A stretch of 64,000 nt of DNA from Microbacterium sp. ACRRU (GCF_022346945.1 NZ_JAKRNI010000008.1:28801-92800); one strand, 5' to 3'. Numbered from the stretch's first letter, positions 1 through 8,802 are shown. Program-made: numbers and translations. Notes: generated by a model from the letters alone, not told the origin.

Positions 1-896
1 GTGATCGTGATGAACGAGATCAGGTACGTCTGCACGATGCCCGAGTTGCCCGCCTGCCCGAAACGCAGGAAGAACGACACGAGCACGGCCTTGAGGGGCT
101 TGCGCTCCAGAGACTCGAGGGTGCGGATGTCGTTGGTCTCGGTGGCGACCTTCTTCAGCTCTGCACGGGAGAGCGCCTTGCCGTCGACGACGTCGGTGCG
201 CTCTTCGAAGACGGGGCTCTCCTTGAGGTTGAAGCGCACCCACAGGGCGAACAGCATGATGACGGCGCTGCCGATGAAGGGGATGCGCCAGCCCCACGCG
301 ATGACGTCGCTCTCCATCATCACGGCGAGCAAAATCGCCCAGATGCCGGACGCGAACAGCGTGCCGCAGTTCGTTCCGAGGGCGACGAGGGAGGCGACGA
401 TGCCGCGGCGGTTGTCGGGGGCGTACTCGGCGAGCATGACGCCGGCGCCCGAGATCTCGGCGCCCGCGCCGAAGCCCTGCGCCAGCCGCAGGATCACCAG
501 CAGGATCGGGGCGAGGATGCCGACCTGCTCGTAGGTCGGCAGGACGCCGATGAGCGTGGTCGCGGCACCCATGAGCAGGATCGTGTAGAACAGCACCTGC
601 TTGCGGCCGATCTTGTCGCCGATGCGGGCGAAGAAGAACGCGCCGACCGGGCGGGCGACGTAGCCGACACCGTACGTCGCCATCGCGAGCACGACCGCCA
701 TGGCGGCGTCGCCGCCGGCGAAGAAGATCTGGCTGAACACCAGGGCGGCGGCCAGCGAGTAGAGCTGGAAGTCCATGAACTCCAGCGCTGTCCCGAGCCA
801 ACCGGAGACGGCGGCGCGGGCGAGGTCGCCCACGGACCGTTTGGCCGTGGGCGGGGAAGCCGACGCGTCGACGCCGGGCAGGGAAGAGCTGCTCAT
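1..896 (-). CDS. MFS transporter, metabolite:H+ symporter type (3' end beyond window)
   Basis: A membrane transporter of the major facilitator superfamily whose C-terminal part lies beyond position 1. The first 298 codons are visible. After a short cytoplasmic N-terminus (MSSSSLPGVDAS) come helices with typical MHS/ShiA-ProP features: LEFMDFQLYSLAAAL in the first helix, RPVGAFFFARIGDKIGRK in the loop after helix 2, and RLAQGFGAGAEISGAGVMLAEYAP around helix 4-5. Members of this group move organic acids with protons. It is the last visible gene of a minus-strand operon behind a mannitol dehydrogenase-family reductase and an idonate-type dehydrogenase, with a 46-nt gap, so a hexonate or hexuronate is the likely cargo (inference). 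The ATG at 894-896 is chosen because the protein then begins with a normal cytoplasmic tail. Confidence 0.85.
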   Translation of the reverse strand, partial: MSSSSLPGVDASASPPTAKRSVGDLARAAVSGWLGTALEFMDFQLYSLAAALVFSQIFFAGGDAAMAVVLAMATYGVGYVARPVGAFFFARIGDKIGRKQVLFYTILLMGAATTLIGVLPTYEQVGILAPILLVILRLAQGFGAGAEISGAGVMLAEYAPDNRRGIVASLVALGTNCGTLFASGIWAILLAVMMESDVIAWGWRIPFIGSAVIMLFALWVRFNLKESPVFEERTDVVDGKALSRAELKKVATETNDIRTLESLERKPLKAVLVSFFLRFGQAGNSGIVQTYLISFITI

Positions 897-942
897 CGGA
901 TTACTCCTTCGTAGTGATGACGGGTGCTGCGATGACGGTGGG

Positions 943-1947
943 TCAGAGGGAGAGGAGGACCTTGGCGGATGCCGAGGAGTCGCGCGCCGTGGCGAACGCG
1001 GACTCCGCGTCGGTGGCGGGGACCACGTGCGAGATGACCGAGTCGAGGGTGTCGGTGGAGGCCAGGAGCGCGATCGCGTCGTCGATCTCGGTCGAGAAGC
1101 GGAACGCGCCGCGAATCGTGAGTTCCTTGGCCAGCAGGGGCGCGAGGTTGACGCCGATCTGGGCGTCGGGGAGCATGCCGACCTGGACGACCGTGCCGGC
1201 CCGGCGCGCGGCGCGCACGGCTTGCGTCAGCGCGACCCCCACGCCGGAGCACTCGAAGATGATGTCGAAGGACTCGGCGGCGATGTCGTCGGTTCCCACC
1301 AGGAACGTTTCCGTCGCGCCCAGCGCGCGGGCGCGCTCGAGGGGCTCGGGGCGGACGTCGCTCGCACCGACCACCGCCGCGCCGGCGTGCACGGCGGCGG
1401 CAGCGACGAGGAGGCCGATGGGGCCGGCGCCGACGACGAGCGCCCGCTTCCCTGTCAGGTCGCCGGCCAGGTTCACGGCGTGCAGGGCGACGGCGAGGGG
1501 CTCGGCCAGGGCCGCGCGCTCGAGGGGGAGCCCCTCGGGGAGGACGCGCACCATGTGCTCCTCGACGATGAGCAGCTCGGCCGCGCCGCCCTGACGGTGG
1601 GGGAACGCCGCCGCGCTCCCCAGGTAGTCGCCGCCGGGGCGGAGGTGGGGGCGCTCCTCCAGGCCGGGCACGGACGGGCCGAAGCGGGCGGGGTGGACCG
1701 TCACGGGGGTGCCCGGTGCGAGGCGCCCCGACGGGTCGAGGTCGACCTCGGCCGACAGCTCGTGGCCCGGGGTGAGGGGCTCGCGCACCGCGTACTCGCC
1801 GTTCTTCCCGTGGAAGTAGTAGTGCAGGTCGGAGCCGCAGACGCCGACGTACCGCACGCGCAGGCGGACCTCGCCGTCGCCGGGCTGCGGCTCGGGACGG
1901 TCTTCCCAGCGAATGTCTTCTGCGCCGTGGATCGCGAGAAGCTTCAT
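943..1947 (-). CDS. zinc-dependent L-idonate/L-gulonate 5-dehydrogenase-like protein
   Basis: A 334-residue medium-chain alcohol dehydrogenase that probably oxidises a C5 hydroxyl of a hexonate with NAD(P). The N-terminal GroES-like domain carries the catalytic zinc ligands C37 (GVCGSD) and H62-E63 (GHE). The Rossmann fold begins near VVGAGPIGLLVAAAAV. Residues FHGKNGEYAVREPLTPGHE resemble L-idonate 5-dehydrogenases. The loop that normally holds four structural-zinc cysteines has none here, so the structural zinc is probably lost. It lies 44 nt downstream of the mannitol dehydrogenase-family gene and 46 nt upstream of the MFS gene. The exact substrate (L-idonate, L-gulonate or a sorbitol-like polyol) cannot be fixed from sequence. 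Confidence 0.8.
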   Translation of the reverse strand: MKLLAIHGAEDIRWEDRPEPQPGDGEVRLRVRYVGVCGSDLHYYFHGKNGEYAVREPLTPGHELSAEVDLDPSGRLAPGTPVTVHPARFGPSVPGLEERPHLRPGGDYLGSAAAFPHRQGGAAELLIVEEHMVRVLPEGLPLERAALAEPLAVALHAVNLAGDLTGKRALVVGAGPIGLLVAAAAVHAGAAVVGASDVRPEPLERARALGATETFLVGTDDIAAESFDIIFECSGVGVALTQAVRAARRAGTVVQVGMLPDAQIGVNLAPLLAKELTIRGAFRFSTEIDDAIALLASTDTLDSVISHVVPATDAESAFATARDSSASAKVLLSL

Positions 1948-1991
1948 CGCGTCTCCTTCGTGTCGTCGCGCTCTCGGGAGCGCCGGGGTGA

Positions 1992-3488
1992 TCAGGGGGT
2001 GGTGGGCGCGAGCGTTCCGGATGCCGCGAGGCTCTCGGCGATGGCGCTGTCGACACCGCGCTGGACGATGGTGTCGACCAGGTCGCCGACGCGATCGACG
2101 AACACCGTGCGGTCGGCGAGATCTTCGCCGAACAGGTGCAGGTCGACGATGGCGCGTGCCGCGAGATCGCGTCCGGTTCGTGCGGGAACGGCCGTCAGCC
2201 GCTCGCGTGCGGGGTCGGTCATGGCGGCCGCGTGCGGGCCGGGATCGAACCCGGCGGGCGGGGCGATGCACGCGAGATACGCGGCGACGGTGAGCGCGAT
2301 GAGGTGCGGGAACTCGCCGCCGTCGAACGCATGCGCGACGGGCCCGGGGATGCGCTGGCCCAGCTTGACCGAGCCGTCCGAGCCGACCTGGCTCGTGCGG
2401 TGCCCGAGCGCGCTGTTGCCCCACCGGGAGAACAGGTCGCGCTCGTACTGCGCGATGTCGATTCCCGCCGGCGCGACGACGGAGGGTTCGTACTCGCGGC
2501 GCAGGACGGCGGCCGCAGCTGCTTCGATCTCGCGCTGGGCGATGGCATCCGGGATGGTGGCCGCGCCGCGCAGGGCCCCGAGGTAGGCGATGAGGGAGTG
2601 CGTGCCGTTGAGAAGGCGCACCTTGAGGAGCTCGTAGGACCCCACCTCGTCGGTGAAGACCGCGCCGCCGGCTTCCCACGCGGGGCGGCCGCCCGCGAAC
2701 CGGTCTTCGATCGCCCACATCGTGAAGGGCTCCGCCGGTACGGGGATGTCGTCGCGGACGCCGAGCAGGGTGTTCACGCGCTCCACGAGGTCGGGGGTCG
2801 TGGCCGGCACGATGCGGTCCACCATGCTGGAGGGGAACGTCACTGCTCCGTCGAGGAAGCGCAGGGCGTCGGCGCCTTCGGTATCCGGGAGCTCCTGCAG
2901 GAAGGCCCGCACGAGCTTCTCGGTGTGCGTGCCGTTGGACAGGAGGTTGTCGCAACTCAAGATGGCGATCGGCTCGGCGCCCGCCTGGGCACGTCGCTGC
3001 AGGCCCCGCGCGAGCTGACCGATGGTGGATCGGGGGTCGCCTCCGCGCAGATCCGCGGCGACGATCGGGTCGGTGAGATCGAGGCGTTGCGTCGACGGGG
3101 AGTAGCTGTAGCCGTTCTCCGTCACCGTCAAGGTCGCGATGCGGACCCGGCGGTCGGCGAGATCGGCGACGACCCGGCCCGGGTCGTCGGCGGCGACGTA
3201 CGAGTCGGTGTGCACGCCCGGTACATCGAGCGCGGTGCCCTCGGGGGAGATCGTGGCGACGGAGTAGAGGTGGTCCTGCGCGTGCAGGGCGTCGACGATT
3301 CGGCGGGAGCGCGAGGCGACGCCGATGATCCCCCAGTCGCCGCCGGAGGCGCGCAGGGCGGCCGCGGTGTAGACGGCCTGATGGGCGCGATGGAAGCTGC
3401 CCAGACCGAGGTGCAGGATCCCGTGCCCGGAGAGGGCGGGTGGAACCGCGACGGAGGTGTGTGCACCACGGTGCAAGGCGGCGTTCAT
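1992..3488 (-). CDS. mannitol dehydrogenase-family oxidoreductase (probable D-fructuronate reductase/D-mannonate oxidoreductase)
   Basis: A 498-residue polyol/hexonate-specific long-chain dehydrogenase. The Rossmann domain opens with HLGLGSFHRAHQAVY, and the catalytic C-terminal domain has the family K-x4-N-x2-H signature in KVRLLNGTHS. The family interconverts D-fructuronate and D-mannonate, D-tagaturonate and D-altronate, or fructose and mannitol. Its length and the idonate-type dehydrogenase next to it favour a hexuronate/hexonate role over mannitol, but this is inference. It is the first gene of the minus-strand operon and starts at ATG 3488. A LacI-type gene is divergent, and a TGCAAA-N11-TTTGCA palindrome lies between them, so repression relieved by a pathway intermediate is likely. 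Confidence 0.82.
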   Translation of the reverse strand: MNAALHRGAHTSVAVPPALSGHGILHLGLGSFHRAHQAVYTAAALRASGGDWGIIGVASRSRRIVDALHAQDHLYSVATISPEGTALDVPGVHTDSYVAADDPGRVVADLADRRVRIATLTVTENGYSYSPSTQRLDLTDPIVAADLRGGDPRSTIGQLARGLQRRAQAGAEPIAILSCDNLLSNGTHTEKLVRAFLQELPDTEGADALRFLDGAVTFPSSMVDRIVPATTPDLVERVNTLLGVRDDIPVPAEPFTMWAIEDRFAGGRPAWEAGGAVFTDEVGSYELLKVRLLNGTHSLIAYLGALRGAATIPDAIAQREIEAAAAAVLRREYEPSVVAPAGIDIAQYERDLFSRWGNSALGHRTSQVGSDGSVKLGQRIPGPVAHAFDGGEFPHLIALTVAAYLACIAPPAGFDPGPHAAAMTDPARERLTAVPARTGRDLAARAIVDLHLFGEDLADRTVFVDRVGDLVDTIVQRGVDSAIAESLAASGTLAPTTP

Positions 3489-3565
3489 GCGGGGACCCCG
3501 GCGGTGCAGGAGGTCGACCCGGGGAGATCGTCGATGATCGGCATGAAAGCACTCTGACGGTTTTG

Positions 3566-3588
3566 TGCAAACTTGTCAAACATTTGCA
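3566..3588. promoter_or_regulatory. LacI-type operator candidate between divergent promoters
   Basis: TGCAAA (3566-3571) and TTTGCA (3583-3588) form a perfect inverted repeat separated by 11 bp. The complementary strand of the spacer contains TTTGACAAG, which includes a TTGACA-like -35 box for the leftward operon. It is the only obvious dyad in the 145-bp gap between the sugar-acid operon and the LacI gene, so it is the best operator candidate. Confidence 0.55.
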
Positions 3589-3633
3589 TTCGGCGATCAC
3601 CGATGATGGAGACCTGGACAGGAAGGGGCGGCG

Positions 3634-4605
3634 GTGGCAACGAGTCTCACGGAAGTGGCCAAACACGCGGGCGTCTCGATCGCAACGGCGTCCCGCGCCT
3701 TCAGCGAACCCGACCGTCTGGCCTCGTCGACGCTCGATCGGGTTCGCCGTGCCGCCACGGAACTCGGGTACGCCACGCCGCAGGCCAACGTCGGCACCCG
3801 CACCATCGGAGTCGTGGTGCCGGATGCCGCCAACCCCGTGTACGCGACGCTTCTCAAGGCCGTTCAAGGGCAGGCCTGGCACGGTCGTCACCGGATCGTC
3901 CTCTTCGACACCGACGAAGACCTGCGCCGCGAGCGTGAGTCGATCGAACTGGTGCGGCGCCTCGACGGCTTGCTGCTGTGCTCGCCGAGACTCCCCGAAA
4001 CCGAGGTCGTCACCCTGCTGGGCGATACCCCGACCGTCGTCGTGAACCGCTCGATCCGCGGAACGGTGAGCGTCGTCATGGACGCCGAGCACGGCCCCTC
4101 GCAGGCTGTCGAGCATCTGGCGGCCCTCGGTCACCGCCGCATCGCCTATGCCTCAGGTCCTCTCGGTTCCTGGGCCGACGACCGCCGCGCAGACACGGTG
4201 GAGCGCGCCTGCGAGCGATACGGCATCGGGCTGACCCGCCTCAGCCACCACGCTGCCTCGATCCAGGGAGGACGCGCGGCGGCGGCCGCCGCCGCCGCGA
4301 GCGGTGCCACCGCGATCATCGCCTACAACGACCTGGTCGCGCTCGGGCTCGAAGCGGGGCTGGCGGATCTCGGCCGCACGTGTCCGGCCGACGTCAGCAT
4401 CGTCGGCATCGACGACATCGATCTGGCCGGTGCGGTCACGCCGAGCCTCACGACCGTCCGGATGCCGATCGCGCGGTCGGGCGCGCTCGCCGTGGAGCTG
4501 CTCCTGAACCTGTTGACCGGTGCTGGCGTCGATGACCCGCCCGAACTGCCCTCGCAGCTCATCGTGCGCGGCTCCACCGCCCCACCGAGGTCGGACGTCT
4601 CCTGA
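3634..4605 (+). CDS. LacI-family transcriptional regulator
   Basis: A 323-residue repressor. The N-terminal helix-turn-helix is SLTEVAKHAGVSIATASRAF with the hinge region LDRVRRAATELGY, followed by a periplasmic-binding-protein-like sensor domain (TRTIGVVVPDAANPVYATLL, LGHRRIAYASG, VSIVGIDDIDLAGAVTPSLTTVR). It starts with GTG behind GGAAGGGG. It is transcribed away from the sugar-acid operon and very probably controls it, with a sugar acid or derivative as ligand. The C-terminal tail is short and ordinary. Confidence 0.92.
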   Translation: MATSLTEVAKHAGVSIATASRAFSEPDRLASSTLDRVRRAATELGYATPQANVGTRTIGVVVPDAANPVYATLLKAVQGQAWHGRHRIVLFDTDEDLRRERESIELVRRLDGLLLCSPRLPETEVVTLLGDTPTVVVNRSIRGTVSVVMDAEHGPSQAVEHLAALGHRRIAYASGPLGSWADDRRADTVERACERYGIGLTRLSHHAASIQGGRAAAAAAAASGATAIIAYNDLVALGLEAGLADLGRTCPADVSIVGIDDIDLAGAVTPSLTTVRMPIARSGALAVELLLNLLTGAGVDDPPELPSQLIVRGSTAPPRSDVS

Positions 4606-4740
4606 TCTCCGCGACGCCGTCGGCCGTCGCGCGGCAGCCGCCCTCCCGCCGACCGCGCCGACGCCGCGGTGGCATCCCGAGCTCCTCGACGTCGTCGCAT
4701 TCGCGGCCCGCGTCGGGCCCCGTGGTGGGACAATGTGAGC

Positions 4741-5076
4741 ATGGCTGAGCAGCCCGCCCCTGAACGCAAGCCCCTCGTGCACGAGGAGATCGTCACGCTG
4801 CGCGTGCGGCGCGCCCCGAAGTACGGCGTCTTCTTGGCGGCCGGGGCCCTCCTGGGCATCCTCGCTGCGCTCATCCTGACCTTCGCGATCGACGGTGCCG
4901 ACATCAGCCCGTACACCCAGGTCGTGTACACGCAGCTGCAGGTCTTCGGATTCACCGCGCTCATCTGCGTCGTCATCGGCGCGACGCTCGGTGCGGTCGC
5001 CGCCCTCGTCTCCGAGCGTGTCGTGGGGCGTCGCGTGCGCGACGTCGCCGTCGATCACGAGCGCTACCGCTACTGA
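4741..5076 (+). CDS. small two-helix membrane protein
   Basis: A 111-residue protein of unknown function. A charged N-terminus (about residues 1-28) is followed by two hydrophobic stretches, KYGVFLAAGALLGILAALILTFAI and LQVFGFTALICVVIGATLGAVAALV, and an Arg-rich cytoplasmic tail. A GACAAT box ends 6 nt before the ATG, which fits a leaderless transcript and supports this start over in-frame upstream codons. It sits upstream of, but not in an operon with, the purine genes. Confidence 0.7.
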   Translation: MAEQPAPERKPLVHEEIVTLRVRRAPKYGVFLAAGALLGILAALILTFAIDGADISPYTQVVYTQLQVFGFTALICVVIGATLGAVAALVSERVVGRRVRDVAVDHERYRY

Positions 5077-5093
5077 CGGTCGCGGGTCGCCGG

Positions 5094-5705
5094 TCAGGCC
5101 AGCTCGGCGATGATCGGATGGATGGCGGTGTCGAAGGCGACGACGTCGCTGCGCAGGCCGTCGGTGACCGCCACCGTCAGTGACCCGATCCACCACACCC
5201 CGCGCTGCGCGAGCGGGAGGACCTGCACGTTGAGTTCGAATGAGTGCGCCCGGCGTCCGACTCGCCGTTCGTGCTCGGCGATCGCGCTCGCATACGCACG
5301 GTAGGAGACGCCAGGTCGCGCGGTCTGCTCGCCCGCGTACCGGGCGTGGGCGTGGCGGGCGAACTCGACCGCCGGCGTCGCGTGGGGGAGGATCGCGTCG
5401 CGCAGAACGTCCGCGCGCCCGGTCGGCAATGCGACCAGGTCGTCGAAGCCCTCGACGAGTTCGAGCGGCACGGGCGAAGGATGAGCCAGCGGCTCGACCG
5501 TCATCGACCAGAATTCACGCCACTCGCGTTCGAGCAGTGATTGTTCGGCTTCGGAGCGGGGCGGACCTTCGTAGGCGGGCACGCGGCGCAGGGGCGGCAC
5601 CTCGTCGGGAGCCCGGATGCCGCAGACCTGGCGCAGGTACAGCGCGACCAGCACGGGCACCGCCGCGTCCTCGCGGATCACCCACTCCGGCTGACCGGCC
5701 ACCAT
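5094..5705 (-). CDS. conserved hypothetical protein
   Basis: A 203-residue soluble protein of no recognised family. It begins MVAGQPEWVIREDAAVPVLVALYLRQ and has a proline-rich middle (PPLRRVPAYEGPPRSEAEQ), a Trp-containing helix (LLEREWREFWSMTVEPL), and an alternating hydrophobic C-terminus (SFELNVQVLPLAQRGVWWIGSLTVAV) that looks like a beta sheet. A perfect TACAAT box lies 6 nt before the ATG, so the gene is probably leaderless. It is divergent from purM. Confidence 0.65.
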   Translation of the reverse strand: MVAGQPEWVIREDAAVPVLVALYLRQVCGIRAPDEVPPLRRVPAYEGPPRSEAEQSLLEREWREFWSMTVEPLAHPSPVPLELVEGFDDLVALPTGRADVLRDAILPHATPAVEFARHAHARYAGEQTARPGVSYRAYASAIAEHERRVGRRAHSFELNVQVLPLAQRGVWWIGSLTVAVTDGLRSDVVAFDTAIHPIIAELA

Positions 5706-5711
5706 GGCGCC

Positions 5712-5717
5712 ATTGTA
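5712..5717 (-). promoter_or_regulatory. -10 box of a leaderless promoter (gene ending 5094)
   Basis: TACAAT on the minus strand is followed by 6 nt and then ATG, placing the transcription start on or next to the start codon. No purine-rich ribosome-binding site is present. Confidence 0.5.
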
Positions 5718-5801
5718 AAGACGCGCGTGGCGCCGAGGGGCGGTCCTTGCGCAGGACGGCCCCCTCGGCCTGCGCGGGAAGAGGCTGTCGGGCCGGGCGG
5801 G

Positions 5802-5807
5802 TAGTCT
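5802..5807 (+). promoter_or_regulatory. -10 box of a leaderless promoter for purM
   Basis: TAGTCT ends 6 nt before the GTG start of purM, and there is no ribosome-binding site in between. The spacing predicts an mRNA starting at the GTG. Confidence 0.5.
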
Positions 5808-5813
5808 GTTCCG

Positions 5814-6956
5814 GTGGCCTCTGCTCCCCACGAAAACCCCTACTCCGCTGCCGGCGTCGACACCGCTGCGGGAGATCTCGCCGTCGAGCTGATGAAGTCG
5901 GCCGTGCGCCGCACCCACGGCCCCGAGGTGCTCGGGGGAGTGGGTGGTTTCGCCGGCCTGTTCGACGCCTCCGCGCTGCGCGACTATGCCCGCCCGCTGC
6001 TGGCGACCAGCACCGACGGTGTGGGCACGAAGGTCGCCATCGCACAGGCGATCGACAAGCACGACACCATCGGCGAAGACCTCGTCGGAATGGTGGTCGA
6101 CGACATCGTCGTGGTCGGCGCCCGCCCGCTCTTCATGACCGACTACATCGCGTGCGGCAAAGTCGTTCCGGAGCGCATCGCCGACATCGTCGCCGGCATC
6201 GCCCGGGGGTGCGCAGCCACCGGCACTGCCCTCGTCGGTGGCGAGACGGCCGAACACCCCGGCCTGCTCGGCGTGGACGACTACGACGTCGCGGGCGCCG
6301 CAACGGGCGTCGTCGAGGCCGCTCGCGTGTTGGGCGCCGAGCGTGTCCGCGGCGGTGACGTGGTGCTGGCCCTGGCCTCGAGCGGGCTGCACTCCAACGG
6401 GTACTCGCTCGTTCGCCACATCGTCGCCGGTCGTGGCATCACGTACGGCTCGGCCTCCGCCGAACTGGGCGGCACCTGGGGCGAGGCTCTTCTCGAGCCG
6501 ACACGGTTGTACACCTCGCCGCTCCTGCGTCTGCTCGACAACGCGACCCTCGGCCCTGGCATCCACTCGCTCAGTCACGTGACCGGCGGCGGCATCGCCG
6601 CGAACCTCGCGCGGGTGCTGCCGCAGAACACGTGGGTCGATGTCGACCGTTCGACGTGGAGCCCCTCGCCGGTGTTCCGTGTGCTCGCCGATCTGGGCGG
6701 GCTCGACCTCACCGCGACCGAGGGCACCTGGAACCTGGGCATCGGTTTCCTCGCGGTCGTCGCTCCCGAGATCGCGGATGCCGCGGTCGCGGCGCTGCGA
6801 GCCGACGGCATCGCGACGTGGCAGGTCGGGGTGGTGCGCGACGACGCGCGCCCCGACGGAGAGTTCGAACAGGGCGCGAAGGGCGTCGACGGGGGCGCCG
6901 TGCGCCTGGTCGGCGCGTACGCGGATGCCGGGGTCCCGGCGAACGGAGCGAAGTAA
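5814..6956 (+). CDS. purM: phosphoribosylformylglycinamidine cyclo-ligase (AIR synthetase)
   Basis: A 380-residue enzyme of purine biosynthesis that closes the imidazole ring of FGAM with ATP to give AIR. Family signatures are clear: STDGVGTKVAIA, DDIVVVGARPLFMTDY, GGETAEHPG, SSGLHSNGYSLVR and HVTGGGIAANLARVLP. The C-terminal WNLGIGFLAVV segment is also normal. It is slightly longer than the 345-residue norm because of an N-terminal extension and a C-terminal tail. purF follows after 6 nt, so the two steps are co-transcribed. Confidence 0.97.
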   Translation: MASAPHENPYSAAGVDTAAGDLAVELMKSAVRRTHGPEVLGGVGGFAGLFDASALRDYARPLLATSTDGVGTKVAIAQAIDKHDTIGEDLVGMVVDDIVVVGARPLFMTDYIACGKVVPERIADIVAGIARGCAATGTALVGGETAEHPGLLGVDDYDVAGAATGVVEAARVLGAERVRGGDVVLALASSGLHSNGYSLVRHIVAGRGITYGSASAELGGTWGEALLEPTRLYTSPLLRLLDNATLGPGIHSLSHVTGGGIAANLARVLPQNTWVDVDRSTWSPSPVFRVLADLGGLDLTATEGTWNLGIGFLAVVAPEIADAAVAALRADGIATWQVGVVRDDARPDGEFEQGAKGVDGGAVRLVGAYADAGVPANGAK

Positions 6957-6962
6957 CACTTC

Positions 6963-8438
6963 ATGTGCGGCATCGTCGGCATGGCCGGGCAGGGCCCGGT
7001 CAACCAGGAGATCTACGACGCGCTCCTGCTCCTCCAGCATCGCGGCCAGGATTCCACCGGCATCGCGACGGCGGAGTCGAGCGGTGTCTTCCACATCCAC
7101 AAGGCGCGCGGCCAGGTGCGCGAGGCGTTCCGCACCCGCGACATGCGCGCGCTGCTCGGCGACATCGGTCTCGGCCACGTGCGCTACGCCACGAAGGGCA
7201 CCGCCTCCAGCGAAGAAGAGGCGCAGCCGTTCTACGTCAACGCGCCGTACGGCATCGTCCTGGTGCACAACGGCAACCTCACGAACACGCGTGAACTGAC
7301 GAGCGAGCTATTCCACAAGGACCGGCGCCACCTCAACACGAGCTCCGACACCGAGCTGCTCGTGAACATCCTCGGTTCGGAGCTGCAGACCGAGATCACC
7401 GGTCCCGACCTCGATCCCGCACAGGTGTTCCGCGCCGTTGCGCGCGTGCACGAGCGCGTCGAGGGCTCGTACGCCACCATCGCGCTCATCGCGGGCTACG
7501 GGCTGCTGGCGTTCCGCGACCCGTTCGGCATCCGTCCCCTCATCCTCGGCCGGCGGCCCGCGCCCGAGGTGCCCGGCGGCGAGCCGCGCGACGAGTGGGT
7601 CGTGGCATCCGAGTCGCTCGTGCTCGAGAACGCCGGCTTCGAGGTCGTGCGCGACGTGGAGCCGGGCGAGGCGGTGTTCGTCACGCTCGACGGCACCCTG
7701 CACGCCCAGCAGTGCGCGCAGACCTCCACTCTTGCTCCGTGCTCGTTCGAGTACGTCTACCTCGCGCGCCCCGACTCGGTGATGAACGGCGTCTCGGTGT
7801 ACGAGACGCGGCTGCGCATGGGGGAACGCCTCGCTGACACGATTGCGAAGTACACCCCGGCCGGGGCCATCGACGTGGTGATGCCGATTCCCGATTCGGC
7901 GCGTCCGGCCGCCATGCAGGTGGCCCGCAAGCTCGGCATCGAGTACCGCGAGGGCTTCTACAAGAACCGCTACGTCGGCCGCACGTTCATCATGCCCGGA
8001 CAGGCCGTGCGCAAGAAGAGCGTGCGTCAGAAGCTCAACGCGATGTCGACGGAGTTCCAGGGCAAGAACGTCCTCCTCGTCGACGACTCGATCGTCCGCG
8101 GCACGACGAGTCGCGAGATCATCCAGATGGCCCGGGATGCCGGCGCGAAGAGCGTCACGTTCGCCTCGGCGGCGCCGCCCGTCCGGTACCCGCACGTGTA
8201 CGGCATCAACATGCCGTCGCGGCAGGAACTCGTGGCCCACGGCCGCACGATCCCGCAGATCGCCGAGGAACTCGGTTGCGACTACCTCGTGTACCAGGAG
8301 GTCGACGACCTCAAGGCCGCGATCATGGAGGGCACCGATCTGGTCGACCTCGACATGAGCTGCTTCGACGGTCGCTACGTCACCGGCACCGTGTCCGAGG
8401 AGTACCTCGCCTGGGTCGAGGGAAGCCAGGAGTCCTGA
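6963..8438 (+). CDS. purF: amidophosphoribosyltransferase
   Basis: A 491-residue enzyme catalysing the first committed step of purine synthesis: glutamine plus PRPP gives phosphoribosylamine. Cys2 (MCGIVG) becomes the N-terminal nucleophile after Met removal, so no propeptide is needed. The Ntn glutaminase domain shows QHRGQDSTGIAT, VRYATKG and VLVHNGNL. The phosphoribosyltransferase domain carries the PRPP loop VLLVDDSIVRGTTS. The C-terminus (CFDGRYVTGTVSEEYLAWVE) is typical for actinobacteria. It lies 6 nt after purM. Confidence 0.97.
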   Translation: MCGIVGMAGQGPVNQEIYDALLLLQHRGQDSTGIATAESSGVFHIHKARGQVREAFRTRDMRALLGDIGLGHVRYATKGTASSEEEAQPFYVNAPYGIVLVHNGNLTNTRELTSELFHKDRRHLNTSSDTELLVNILGSELQTEITGPDLDPAQVFRAVARVHERVEGSYATIALIAGYGLLAFRDPFGIRPLILGRRPAPEVPGGEPRDEWVVASESLVLENAGFEVVRDVEPGEAVFVTLDGTLHAQQCAQTSTLAPCSFEYVYLARPDSVMNGVSVYETRLRMGERLADTIAKYTPAGAIDVVMPIPDSARPAAMQVARKLGIEYREGFYKNRYVGRTFIMPGQAVRKKSVRQKLNAMSTEFQGKNVLLVDDSIVRGTTSREIIQMARDAGAKSVTFASAAPPVRYPHVYGINMPSRQELVAHGRTIPQIAEELGCDYLVYQEVDDLKAAIMEGTDLVDLDMSCFDGRYVTGTVSEEYLAWVEGSQES

Positions 8439-8619
8439 CACCGCGCGACCGGGGAGACCGGCATCTCGGATGCCAAGGCGCGAGGCGACACGGATGTCGA
8501 ACGCGTCCGCGATGCTTTGCGAAGGAATCCGGGTTCTCCGAAGACCGCCTCGGCGGAGGTGATCCCACGCGGGCTGCCGGGTCGTCGGAAGAACGCCGAC
8601 GCGGCCGAACGGGGAGAGG

Positions 8620-8802
8620 CTAGGCCTTCTCGTCCTCGTACTCGTCGGCGTACTGGTCGGCCCACTTGTCGACGTACGCGTCTTCACCCGATTCGGGTGC
8701 GCCAAGTTCGCGCTCGAGAGCGGAGTAGTTCACCGAGTAGGTGTCGTACTTCAGCTCACGGGCGATCTTGGTGTTCTTCGCCTTCTGACGGCCACGCCCC
8801 AT
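8620..8802 (-). CDS. DUF3073 family protein
   Basis: A 60-residue, highly charged protein that begins MGRGRQKAKNTKIARELKYD and ends in an acidic tail rich in Asp, Glu and Tyr (WADQYADEYEDEK). This is the DUF3073 family of actinobacteria, often found beside purF, function unknown. The ATG at 8802 is preferred over an in-frame GTG at 8817 because it has GAGGGGG at good spacing and matches the family N-terminus. It is convergent with purF. Confidence 0.85.
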   Translation of the reverse strand: MGRGRQKAKNTKIARELKYDTYSVNYSALERELGAPESGEDAYVDKWADQYADEYEDEKA

